The notes under the pieces were generated by a model. It saw nothing but the letters and a program-made list of their open reading frames with translations. It was not told where the DNA came from and ran no database searches. From Anoplopoma fimbria (Eukaryota > Chordata > Actinopteri > Perciformes > Anoplopomatidae): a DNA stretch of 64,000 nt. A program made the position numbers and the translations under genes. The DNA lies in NCBI RefSeq assembly GCF_027596085.1, contig NC_072460.1, positions 12,195,326-12,259,325 of the forward strand, given 5' to 3'. Positions 21,954 through 43,117 of this stretch are shown here, in pieces. The number at the start of each line of letters is the position of its first letter. Within the stretch, counting starts at the first letter, position 1.

Positions 21954-22748
21954 ATGTCGGGCCGGGATCCTTTCCCCTCCCCAAGGTTTGAAAACTGCTT
22001 CACCCTCAGCGGCTTCAGGCCGCAACAGGTAACCTAGGTGTTCCTACTGTTAGATTGGATAACTTAACGGATGTATTTGAAAATACACATTTGAGACTGA
22101 CTATTGTTTTGTTTCTAGACATAAAGCACCTTTGGGCCCACCCTAAATATGTTTTGTAATTTATAATTTATTTTATTTTATGTTCCTCTCCCATTGCTCA
22201 GACAACAACATATGGTAAGCCTACCCATATCGCCCAAACAGAGGAACCCTGGAGTCGTCTCCATGATGCAGCCACTTTGGCCAGCTCCCAGCGGACTGTT
22301 ATGCGTTATGAGCATCAGGTAACCTCCAGGATGATGAATGATTGTGACCTTCGAAATGATGTCAAGGCAAGAAACTGGAATGCACCCCTCTTGTCTCAAC
22401 CTCAGGCTCCAATGGACAGCCTCGACTTCCAACTAAAGTCTGTCTACGATCACCACAGGGACTTCTTCTGGTTAAAGAACCAGATTGTATACCAGAAGGA
22501 GACCGTCTCTGAGGACCACCGGTGGGTGTTGTGAATTTGAAGGTTGTGTCTTTGCAGTGCCACCTCACTCTGTCGGCAGGGGCATTTCAGCAGTTTAATT
22601 CAACTGTATCAATTTATCAATAACATTTTAAATGTACATTTACAGGAAGCAGGGAAACTTGAAGCAGGACTTGTTGGAGACGGAACAAGAGAAAGACATC
22701 AGAGTGTGGGTCGATCCACAGAGGTGCTCCATCTACAGCATTAAGTGA
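21954..22748 (+). CDS. cfap276: Cilia- and flagella-associated protein 276 (C1orf194 orthologue)
   Basis: Small axonemal protein, known in mammals as a microtubule inner protein of motile cilia. Three coding exons: 21954-22028, 22202-22521, 22646-22748. They give 165 residues (human about 169), and all phases close with GT-AG introns. It starts MSGRDPFPSPRFEN and contains TEEPWSRLHDAATLASS and MDSLDFQLKSVYDHH, fitting C1orf194, and ends CSIYSIK. A gtaacc inside exon 2 at 22318 could act as an alternative donor, but the reading frame stays open through it. A poly(A) signal aataaa follows at 22813. Assignment rests on the divergent elapor1 neighbour plus remembered motifs rather than full alignment. 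Confidence 0.85.
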
Positions 22749-22812
22749 AGCTCAGGTGAAGTTTACACATATTATGATCCCCAGTTATTTCAGCTGGTGT
22801 CTGGGTGGATGA

Positions 22813-22818
22813 AATAAA
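22813..22818 (+). terminator. cfap276 polyadenylation signal
   Basis: AATAAA 65 bases after the stop codon, in the run gaaataaaataaag. It is the first such hexamer downstream. Confidence 0.6.
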
Positions 22819-24008
22819 ATAAAGAAACCTAAAACTTCTGATTGAAATCTCAGACTGATAGAATCTGACTCTGGGGAGAATCTGACTTTGTGTGGAGCGA
22901 GGTGTGTCTGAAATACCAATACAATACCCTTTTCCCCTATACAGGTACTTTCCAATAAGTGCTACACTAGGGAGAAGTGAGGCAGCTTGTATTCAATGTA
23001 AAGCTTCCAGAACTACTATCTTTGACTGCAACCAACATGAGAGCTCTGTAAATAAAGGAGTTCTCTCAGTGAATTTATGTGATGCTGGCATTTATTAATA
23101 TGCGATACACAGAAAACTCAATACTAACTGAATACTGAAGGTTTATTCATGGAACACAAACTCTGATTCAAAGAGATGCCTTTACACTGAAAGAAAAAGC
23201 AAAAATGCAAAAGAGCCTAATTTCAGGATAAGTTTCACCACATAACTCTCAATTAACACTGAAGAAAACTACACCATTGCATAAAAGCATGAACACTGAG
23301 CTCACTTATCTGTCACATTGCTGAGGAGTTTTAATCTTCAAGAGTATACATCATGAGGGTACGAAATAAGGTTTATTTCTACATTATTTTTCATTTAATA
23401 AACAATACTAGTGTTTCTAGATCTCACTCTTGTGCAGATTGCCCCAAATTTCATACACATTTCAGCACAATGACATATTGGCCCTTTTTGTAAAACTTTC
23501 TGTGGCGTTTGACCAAATGTTTTTTATTTTCAATGTAAAAAGTAAGTAAACATATAATTACCTACTTCATACTGCATTGCGTAATGAATCAGTATTCACG
23601 CAAAGCATACCAAGAATCGGATATTAAATAAATATTATAAATAAATTTAAGATGCACATTTAAAAACACACAGCTGAATCTTTTATTAAAATATAAAAAC
23701 ATGCATGTGAACTGTTTAGATGAAACAGTTGAACATATTTTGAATAATCAAAAGAGTAAGCAAGTTGCTGTCTAAATAGAAAATGTACAAATGACAAAAC
23801 AAAAATATGCTTAATGCATATTTAAATTTTTTGTACATCTGTTTTATAATTGTCAATCCTATTCTGACATAATGTTTAGCTTGTGAAAAATCCTCCCATA
23901 GACTCACTTAAATATTCTCTTTTAAAGGTTCATATAGTAAATTCTATCTGAAATGAAATAGCACTTCAGAAATTATTTATAATTATAAACATTAGTTTCA
24001 TGGTGGGT
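22819..24008. other. convergent 3' spacer between cfap276 and smc5
   Basis: AT-rich DNA between two convergent genes; the right part should be smc5 3' UTR. I see no coding exon or recognisable mobile element. Confidence 0.5.
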
Positions 24009-34185
<10,177 letters not shown>

Positions 34186-34350
34186 TGTGATTAAAAACTA
34201 GTTAGCTGTCCAGGGGAAGGAAGGACGGGCATGAACGTTCGCCCTCGCGCGCTTCGCCCAGTGTTCACTGAACGCTGGTTGGACAAAGGCGGTCACGTGT
34301 ATACACAGAGCCTGACGTCATCGGGGAAACTACCGTTATCGCGAGATTTA
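34186..34350 (-). promoter_or_regulatory. smc5 promoter region
   Basis: GC-rich, CpG-containing DNA (cgccctcgcgcgcttcgccc near 34240) immediately upstream of the smc5 start codon, surrounded by AT-rich sequence. It also contains a cacgtg E-box near 34294. No TATA box is seen. Reading it as the promoter rests on position and composition only. Confidence 0.45.
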
Positions 34351-35509
34351 GTTCACAGACTGAGAAGTGAAATAGCTCCTCTATGAATACAACGTTTATC
34401 AACCAACTCGTATGATTTGCTTTTGTTTTGCTATTGGCACTTGTATAATATTATCAAATAATTTACGAATTGTTGTGTAAGAACAATTATATTGATGTTA
34501 ACATAAATATGCTTTACTCAAATTCACAGTTTGGTAGATGTTGGTTAACAGGTGATACATACTATGTTGGTACTGGGATATGAGAGCTTTGTTCTGGGAC
34601 TCTGCACCACATATATCCTGTAAAACATGGGTTTGGGGGGTTTTAATCAGGAATTAGGACAGAGAATATTTTTGTTAGCTATGTGGAGCAAAGATAAAAA
34701 ATGTATCATCTGGTCCTTCATTATATATACAAACCAGTACCGGGATGGTACTTGTGAATAACTTTATCAAATAACTACTTGAATAAAGAGACAAATGTGA
34801 TACCGTACAAACAACATGGTGATAGTTGTTTTTATTATATTCATTAGTTTCATCTGTTTATTCATTCCCCTCGATTTAACCCAGTTACCAGGGCCAGTGT
34901 TATGTGTGAATTTATGTTGTGTTTTTAAGCAACTATTTTAGAGAGGTGTTGGCCATTTTGGAGAATATAGTTTGTGGTGCTGTTGAAAAAAAAAAAAGTA
35001 TTACACTGAGAGGTGTTTTAGTGTTTTGTCTACCTTCACTGTTATAAACAGAGTGGACAAAATATGAGAAACAGGTCATTAAGATAGGATGTATTGCAGG
35101 GTGTTAAATGTATTAAGACTGAGTGTGTTCCCATTATTTGAGAAAAAGAAAGGGAGCAAGAAGACTGAGCTCGCACAAATGGGGAAAAGCCCACCTGCTT
35201 CTACATTTAACAAGTTAGTCCTGTTCAAACCCCCTGATATGTGTTACAGTAAGAGGGAGACGATTAGTAACACCAAGAGGGAATTTTGTAGCTTAAAAAC
35301 GAAGTTACACACATTTAACTCAGACTGCAAGGGGCCAAGCTTTGACTCAACTCCCATGGGAACTTTTCAAGGGTTTCTTCAAAGCAAATATCGACTGGAG
35401 GAACATTGAATCACCCAAGAAAACTTAAAATGTAGATGGATACGTGATTAGTATTAGTCTTCCCCTTTAAACACGGACACAGGACAGCAACGTTACTTTG
35501 TATACATTT

Positions 35510-36110
35510 TACACTTCCGAGTGCTAGTACACGTTAGGATAAGTCCAGCGAAAGAGAGAAATCGCCGCCATTGTTTCGGAACAATGTAAACAATGTAAAC
35601 AATCAGCGTCTCGTCGTTTACGTCTCGTGAGCAGAACGCAGGCCGGGGTTCCGGTTCAGGTCTCCTCGCGCTGCTTCTCGGTTGTGGTTGGATCAGAATC
35701 GCTTATTTTACTCATTGTCCATTGTGAAGTTTTGGGTGAAACCCAAACACACAGAACTAGTATATCTGATCAATTCATCATCTCCGACCACACCGTGAAG
35801 CGTGGAGGCCCTGTGCTTAACGTCTCGCTCTGCTCATCGCCATAGAGGCTCGCAGGCGCTTTTCCTATCATCTCCGGTCGGAGCAGAGCCCAACTCAGAC
35901 CAGATCAAATAAGATCACTGTGTAGATTTTTACAGAAAGACACATTCTCACACAAACACCACACATTCTCACACAAACACCACACATTCACTCAAACAAA
36001 CGCTCACACAAGCACGCCATTCACAACCCATTCAAACTGTGAAGCACGAGTTACATCCGGTTCCGCTTTAAAGTGGAAAGCCGCGTGGAATCATGGGAAA
36101 TGGAAAGCAG
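35510..36110. promoter_or_regulatory. orphan CpG-rich block, possible promoter
   Basis: The run around 35560-35680 (gccgccattgtttcgg, gtctcgtcgtttacgtctcg, ggccggggttccggttc) is much richer in CpG than its surroundings. It includes gccgccatt, a YY1-like motif, and further CpGs up to about 36090. No downstream exon is identifiable on either strand, so the target transcript is unknown. It might serve an unrecognised noncoding RNA or an upstream first exon of the FAM107-family gene at 38.8 kb. Confidence 0.35.
35941..35989. repeat. 21-bp tandem repeat, 2.3 copies
   Basis: Unit cacattctcacacaaacacc plus a, copies at 35941-35961 and 35962-35982 with a partial third. The two full copies are identical. 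Confidence 0.85.
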
Positions 36111-38830
36111 GATCACTGTGTGGTATACCGACCTCATGTGGCCATCAATGGCAAGTTACAGTTTTACAGTTAGGGATATGAATATAGAAGAAGTGTATCA
36201 TTTAATACGCAATCAATAATACAATTGTAAAATCAGAGTAAAATAAAACAAAAATAGTAATTCAAGTTATAATGTGCCTATAATGGCCTATATGAAATAA
36301 TATAAAAGGTTTGGTGAGTACTGAAGTAAAACAACAACAACAACAAAACACGATATTTAAATTCAGTTATATTTGTATTGCTTACACTTTTCTGCTGCTT
36401 TCACAGTTCATGCTATTCTACATGACGTTTAAAATCTATTTTTAAAAAATGAAACAGAGGCTCTTAGTTCAATTATATTAGGAAATATACATAGGAAAAA
36501 CCAAAGAATAAGTTATTGTACAGCATATGTTTAGTTGCACATTGGAATAAATATGGAGGGATTTAATTATAAAAAACAGGAGCAGTTACTTTTTCCTCAG
36601 AATTGTTGCTACTATGTCATGTAAAAGTTATAAAAATCCTGCATTAACTCTTCAAATGGTTTTTTTTCAGGAAAGGTCAGGTATAAGTTTAGTAAAAAAA
36701 AAACTCCACCTGCAAGATGTTAGTTAATTGATTGTAAATGTGACAACATCATAGTCATAACTGCATTGTAAGTAGATGGAAATAATGGGGTCTTAATACC
36801 TTTTCATTGAAAATATGCAAATATATATGTTTGTTTCCCAAGAATGATTCAGGAAAAGACAGCACTCTGATGGTAAATAAATAAAAGTATACATATAGAT
36901 ATGCCATTTAGATTACTTCCATCTCAATCTAAATAATTACTAAGAGTAATTATTATCGTTTGTATAGCAAACACAACACCATAAACTGCAACTAACTTAT
37001 ACTTGTACTGGAGGTCTCCAAGCAATAAGAACATAAAGTGAAACGTCTGACTGCCTCACACTATAAACAGTATGTTGGTTTTCCTGAAAACGTTTGTTGT
37101 TGGAGTCGACTTGTAGCATTGTCGTGTTAGGTCCCTTTTAAGCTGCATTTGTGTCTGCAGCAATTACCTAATCTAGCGTCCTATTCCCTGTGGGGGTTGA
37201 GAGGTAATCTTAAATGGTGTAATAAGATTTCAGTGTCTACTACCACTCCTGACTACTGCTAGGTGGCACATTGAGTCTGAGGATCACTCATCTACAACAA
37301 TATGCTGGACTCGGATGCAGCAAAGAAGCAGACAACAGACAAACCATGCGAGGAGGTGTGATTCTTATAACAATGGACTAAAACAGGAACATTGTTACTG
37401 GACTGACACAGTGGACCGCCACCATCCTGCCATGGAGGGGTCAACTGCACGAAAAGTGAGTGGTGTTCTTTCACCTTAACTCTTGGCATAGTGAGTGAGA
37501 GGTCAACGTCTGGTGGCCATCTGTCAGAGGTTTAGTTGACTCCTGTCAGGATCTAAGTGTCTCCTCAGTGGGTTTACAGTCCTGATTGATTTTTTAAAAT
37601 TAGTTATGTCCAGTAGACTTTACATCCCTCTTTAAATGAGAGTCTCTTGCAGATCAGGACGATAAAGATTATTTAATTAAATGCTCAACAACAATACAGT
37701 CGATTCATTTATGAAACTGCTTTGGTTCAGGTGAAAAGTGCAGTCATCAAAGTTTTGTATCCATATCAAACACAAGATTTATACGATTTATCCAGTGTTT
37801 TATTGCTTTTTATATTTATTTAAATGCTTGATTGATTCTCAATTAATCTAATTTATAGTACTGATAAAGCCTCTTGTTGCATGTGGCTTATCACTATTCT
37901 CATATGAAAAACAAAAAGTTGTTTAAATTTTAGTGTTTTTAATATTCTTATGCACTTTAAAAAAATACATGTTGATTTTTCTGAAGATAAAATGCTTTCA
38001 GTCACTTGGTGACTCCTCAGAGCGTCTGAGACAGAGGAGTGTGAGATTATTGATTTTGCTGGAATCCACTCCAGCCCTGCAGGCTCTGACTGGAACAATG
38101 GCTTGCATCAGGTCTGACATCCGCCAGCTCAAACTCTCTGCAGGAGCCCGATGGAGGAGGGACAGGATCTGGAGGCTTATGTCTGTGACAGGAACAGTAA
38201 AAGGCACAATCTCAAATTCAGTTCTGAGCTCAAAGAATCTTAGAGGCAGAGCTCAGCGATATTATATTCTGCTGTCAGTCAGTTTTTAACACAAATGTGC
38301 TTGACTTTGTCTAAGACCAGCTACAACATGCAGCATCTGCCATCTGTCACCTACTCAATAGGATCCTTTACTCCTGAGTATCTGGTTTCAGTGGGTGTGG
38401 CAGAGGTATCTGTCTGATTGTGTTACAGTAGGATGTCATGCCAAGTTTTTATGCCTTGCTGTTACATTATATGTGCGTAATAAATGCAGATATTAACATT
38501 ATTTTTTAATTACTGGTGGAAATTTGGTCATGTTTTGCCAAACCTACATCACTGATAGAGCTATTACGTCACCTTTGTGCAGCAAGTAAACACAGATCAC
38601 CTGCTTAAGCAACACAGCAGGCGCTGTCCCTTCCTGCTGTTACAGTATCTAATTATACCCACGGTACAATCAGGTTAGGATCAATATAAGGTAATAATAA
38701 GGTTTTGATACATCAATGCTAACATATCTGGCTCAGATAGTGGCTGTGACATGTTTTACTTGATAAATTACTAACAGGGTGTCTCTTCTTTCTTTATTCT
38801 TCACACATTTTAACCAATAGAAACAAGCAT

Positions 38831-40646
38831 ATGGACATCACAAAAAAGGTATGTTAACGCACCAATAATCTAAACTTTAAACAATAACAGTTGATGATAC
38901 TGATGATAAATTTATTTAAATGACTGAGATTGATTGCTCAGTCAATCAAATATTTGATTGCTTTATCTATTAGATGAATCAAAAACATGAATCATTCTAT
39001 ATTAATGATATATTGATCAACCAATCCATTTGTCCATTTGATCCATAGATGAATCCTTGTTTGATAGAATTATTTTTATTGAATTGTTATTCAACAGTTT
39101 TTTTTCCCTCTTTAATTCATTTCCCTAGTTACTTTGTGACTGAAATCTCATATTAACATATATGACAGCAGTAGTTGAAAAATGTTTCTATTTATCTATT
39201 CTTGGGTTTTATCAGAATTAGAGTTCAGATCCATAGAGCTAAAAGTCAAAGTCAACAGGTAGTGATATGAGTTGTTTTGAGTTTCTCAGAGACCTCTGTT
39301 GGCCGCGCTCGGTTTCCCCGTCAGTGCACAGTGGACTGCAGTGGTGACGAGGGCGTTCAGCTCAGGAAACTAAACGGGTCCTCAGTGGAGACACCGAGCT
39401 ACCAGAACCTGCACCGGGAGCTGCTGCTCAGCCATAAACGGTAGAGGAGGGCCAACACTGAAAACAACTCCACTCTCTGATCTTAATGTGATCTACATTT
39501 GAAACAAAGCAGTGTGGACTGTATATGTAAGTGTGACTCTGACTGACTATGCAGGGGTCTGCTGCATGAGGAGAAACCGGAGCTGCAACGAGTGTTGGAG
39601 CAGCGCCGGCTGGAGCTGCACAGGGAGGAGGAGATGGCACAGCGGCGGCCCTCAGATCTGGAGACGGAGCTCCGCAAGAGGCAACAGAAGCTGCAAGAGG
39701 TCAGAGGAAGTACAAAACACAGAGCTGAGAGACACACTTTGATTAATAAGAGATTATAAAATGCAAATAATTTGCTTTGGCCCAAACACACAGTGGTTGT
39801 TGTTGTTATGCTCTGAGCATTAAGGACATTTTAGGAGGCAAGTTAGTAGGGAAGGGTAACTACCACAGGTACATTTACTCAAGTGAACTTCAGTGCAATT
39901 TTCAGGTACCATTACTTAACCTGAGTATCACATTTCAGTGGAAAATATTGTGCTTAATTCTCTGCTACATTTATCGGACAGCTGTACATACTGGTTCATT
40001 TTCAAAGTTAGATTTTACATATAACAATATACGATAAGATTAAAAGATCAAACCAGTGTCTCCCAAACTTAGTAGTTTTGCCCCATGTCACGTTTGGGAT
40101 GACTATGAGCTGTTAGCAGGTCCTTTAAAATGTTCAGATGGTTAATTTATATACCCAAAGAAGTGAAATTATCTGATATTTCAGAAAAAAAGATTAGGAA
40201 AAAAGAATAGAAAAGCTCCAAAAAATTAAAACAAATGTTTGTTGCAAAACTTGTTTGTTTTTTTCTCTCTTACCGCTTTGATCATAAAGGCCCTGATCAT
40301 TTTTCTGTGACCCCTTTGCAAAGGTTACGACCTCTTTGGAAACCAACAACTAACTGTATATAAAATAGTAAATAGAAACATCTATAAATCTGTCTGTGTT
40401 TACGCCCAAATAATATTCAAACCTTGGTACTTTACATTTTGTGACGTTAAACTGCGGTTTGTCTGGACTATATGGATGGGTGATGAGTTTGATGAATGAC
40501 ACTGACTAAGAGCTGATGCACTGACTCGTCTTATGTCTGACCAGTATGAGCAGGAGGAGATCAGACAGCGGGAGAACCAGCAGAAGATCCCAGAGTTTGT
40601 CCGCGTGAAGGACAACCTGAGACGGACACAGACGTCTGAGCATTGA
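38831..40646 (+). CDS. FAM107 family protein, divergent N-terminus
   Basis: FAM107A/B are small coiled-coil proteins linked to actin bundling and stress responses. Proposed exons: 38831-38848, 39325-39440, 39555-39699, 40545-40646. Phases close and give 126 residues (FAM107A/B are about 131-144). The conserved core is clear: YQNLHRELLLSHKRGL, EKPELQRVLEQRR, DLETELRKRQQKLQE, and the C-terminal IPEFVRVKDNLRRTQ. This tracks FAM107 motifs (DLHRELLMNQKRGL, KPELQKVMEKR, EFVKVKGNLRR). The N-terminal exon supplying MDITKK is inferred from an in-frame ATG before a gtatgt donor. The usual PDYIEDDNPELIRPQKL segment is missing, so this is either an alternative-promoter form or a third, divergent paralogue. 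Start confidence is low; the last three exons are secure. A likely poly(A) signal lies at about 41204 (aataaa). Confidence 0.8.
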
Positions 40647-42329
40647 GGCGGCGAGGCTCCCATCAGCCCCTGCTGCATCTCACCATCTTCATGTTCACTG
40701 TCTGCTGAACGAGGCTACGGAACATCACAGAGGCACCAGCTCACATCTCTCTCTAGTGAATTTAACATTATATTTTGAAATATCAGAATTTGTTTAGGAA
40801 ATCATGCATACCAAGAAACACATATTTAGAAATGTCTGCATTAAACTTTTAAACAGTTCTGTCTCTGACAAAGGAGTGGAGTACTTATACTATAACTATA
40901 TATATACTATATGGATCAACATTTGTTGAGGGAAAGAGGATGGATATTTTTTATGTTTTTTATGCTCATTATACAATTTTTCAACCTATCATGCTTCCTC
41001 TTGGATTAAAGGATCATGAAAATATTTTGTTGTTTGTTTAGTGGAAGGGCCACATAATTCTTAACTTTATGAAACCTCTAAGCTATTCTTCACATTTCTA
41101 AACAGAACTCTTTTGTATTAATAGAAATCCCCCACACAAGTGCTTGTTTATGTTTATGTTTCTGACATGACTTTTGATTTTTAGTGCGTCTGTGTGTTGT
41201 GGAAATAAAGGCTTCATGGTTTGCAGAGATGTGTTGTTTTGTTGGACACAATTCAAAGCACCGGGAATTGATTTGCATGCGGCTCTTCTCCCTTAGGACT
41301 CTCACGCTTCTTTCACATGGCTATGCGACTTTGTTTAATGAGCTGATCTTTTCATTCCATCATGTGAGGAGAGGAGAAAGCACAGGCCATCTGGAGGAGG
41401 CTTTTCAGAATATATATGGTAGGAATACCCAAGGGCCTGGTTAAAGCACTGGAGAAATGTGGGATAGTCAGGGAAACCACCTTAAACAGCAAATCTTAAT
41501 CTGCACATAGATAACTAGATAACTCGATTTAAAAAGTACATTTCCCTCTGAAATGCAATGGAGTTGGCTTTAAGTGTAGCATCAAATAGATAGTATATTA
41601 AAGTTGAACTTTTACACAGTATTAGAGCAATATACTAGTCAGGCCTACGTTTAACCACTGAAATGTATACATAGAGAATAAGCAAAAGAAAGTAATAAAA
41701 CATAATAATATTTAAACGCCAAATCAATCCAATAATGCATAAAATATTCTCAATAGGCCAGTGGGCCAGTTACAGCTTAGTAGAAAGTAAGCGAGTAAGC
41801 AATCCAAAGTACACTTGTCTCTACAGTATACTTGTTTGAATGTGGGTTTCTTGGATGAATGTGTGGCTCATCTTGGCCCAATTAACACACTTGCTCGTTT
41901 GTTCATCATCATGGCGGAAGGAAGATGTGAGTGTGGTCTTGTTCACCACCACCACTGCTCACCAGCTGTCCTGGGTTTTATCACAACTTGTCTCTCCCTC
42001 CGGCCATTCTTCTTTTGTGGCTCTTTTTCAAATTAAAAGCCTCCTTAGTGAGTCGCGTGCTGTGCAAATACGCAGAGCGTGTCTGGAGAGTCTGTAGCGT
42101 CGGACCAAACCATTTTAAAACAGTCCGGGGGGGATCACTGGCACCACTAAATCTAACTTTCCCGGCTTGCACTTACTTTATTGAAAAAAAATGTTTTTTC
42201 ACCGCGTATATTGAGTAACAAATACATTGAAGTTAAAACAAGATATATTTGTTTGTAAAGAAATTCTTTAGCAAGAACAAATTAAGCTTTGACCCCCTTC
42301 CCCGAGACCGTGGAGTAGACTGAAACAGA
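40647..42329. other. FAM107-like 3' UTR and spacer upstream of inava
   Basis: The first part, to about 41215, is probably the 3' UTR of the FAM107-family gene, since aataaa occurs near 41204. The rest is AT-rich spacer. Open frames on both strands near 41815-42220 overlap each other in several frames and show no recognisable domain. Confidence 0.4.
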
Positions 42330-42427
42330 TGTCCCAAGCGTCGCTTTCACATCTGACCAGAGAAAGTCTGCACACCTTCTGCTGTCTCAGAGAGGATGCT
42401 GTAGAGGAGCAGATATTACTCTACGAG
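42330..42427 (+). other. inava: putative noncoding first exon of inava
   Basis: A G+C-richer stretch ends in a strong donor (ctacgag then gtaagtg) at 42427. The first inava coding exon begins with an acceptor (tttcaacag) at 46504, and its ATG lies 31 bases further in, so an upstream noncoding exon is required. This is the best candidate within 5 kb, but no transcript evidence is available and the 5' end is arbitrary. Confidence 0.4.
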
Positions 42428-42655
42428 GTAAGTGCACAATACTTTGTATAGGTCAGCAACATAATGTGTGAAGGGACAGCACCGCACAGGAGAGGAGCAG
42501 CAACATGAGTTTAACCAGTATTCAGTTTGATGAACTTTGTGAGGCGAGGGGATGATGTTATAAATCGGAAACTTTAGAGAAACGGTACAGAGCAATTAGT
42601 CTGAACTGAAATTGCTATGTCTTTAAAACATGTCATTAAGATACGTACTCTACTT

Positions 42656-43117
42656 CAGTGTTGTAAAATAAGTCACGTTAAGTACATGTACTCGAGTTTT
42701 GTACTTAACAACAATCACGAGCTACTTGTTATTTTCGTTTCATTTTGTTCTGCTTCTTTCTACTTTTACACAACTTGAATACAAAAGGACATATTGTTCT
42801 TTTTACTTCACTTCATTTATTTTATTTACCACTCACTTGGAATACTTGGAATACAACTTTTAATGCAAAGCTTACAATAATGCAAATTTCCCCGCTGTGG
42901 GACTAATAAAGGATTATCTCATCTTATAATGTATATAAGATTTATTTAATTCTGAGACTGTTAGTGCTTTATTAATGATATTTCTGTACTTATTATTTAA
43001 GCAAAATGTAACGCACGCGATTTGAAATGGAATATTTTCATATTGTGGTATTGCCATATTTGCCTTGTAAAGTAATGTGAGGATCTGAAAAGGATCAGAG
43101 TACTCCTTCAACCACTG
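42656..43117. repeat. hAT-like MITE, CAGTG termini
   Basis: The left end is cagtgttgtaaaataagtc. The right end, reverse-complemented, is cagtggttgaaggagtactc. Internal phrases such as taagtacatgtactcgag, ctacttttac and ggatctgaaaaggatcagag match a teleost family I recognise from many introns. The flanking octamers ctctactt and ctcctcat agree at only five positions, so a target duplication is doubtful. It lies within the proposed first intron of inava. Confidence 0.6.

Larger units (their letters stand above)
34351..38830. other. spacer between smc5 and the FAM107-family gene
   Basis: Mostly AT-rich, without a confirmed gene. Points of note are a CpG-rich block (35510-36110) with a 21-bp tandem repeat, and an open, exon-like segment at 37999-38199; both are listed separately. 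Other open frames (for example around 35089-35409) show no family similarity or splice context. Confidence 0.5.

Noticed and set aside
35941..35989. CRISPR-like or minisatellite array
   Set aside because: Only 2.3 copies of a 21-bp unit with no spacers; an ordinary tandem duplication in a CA-rich stretch.
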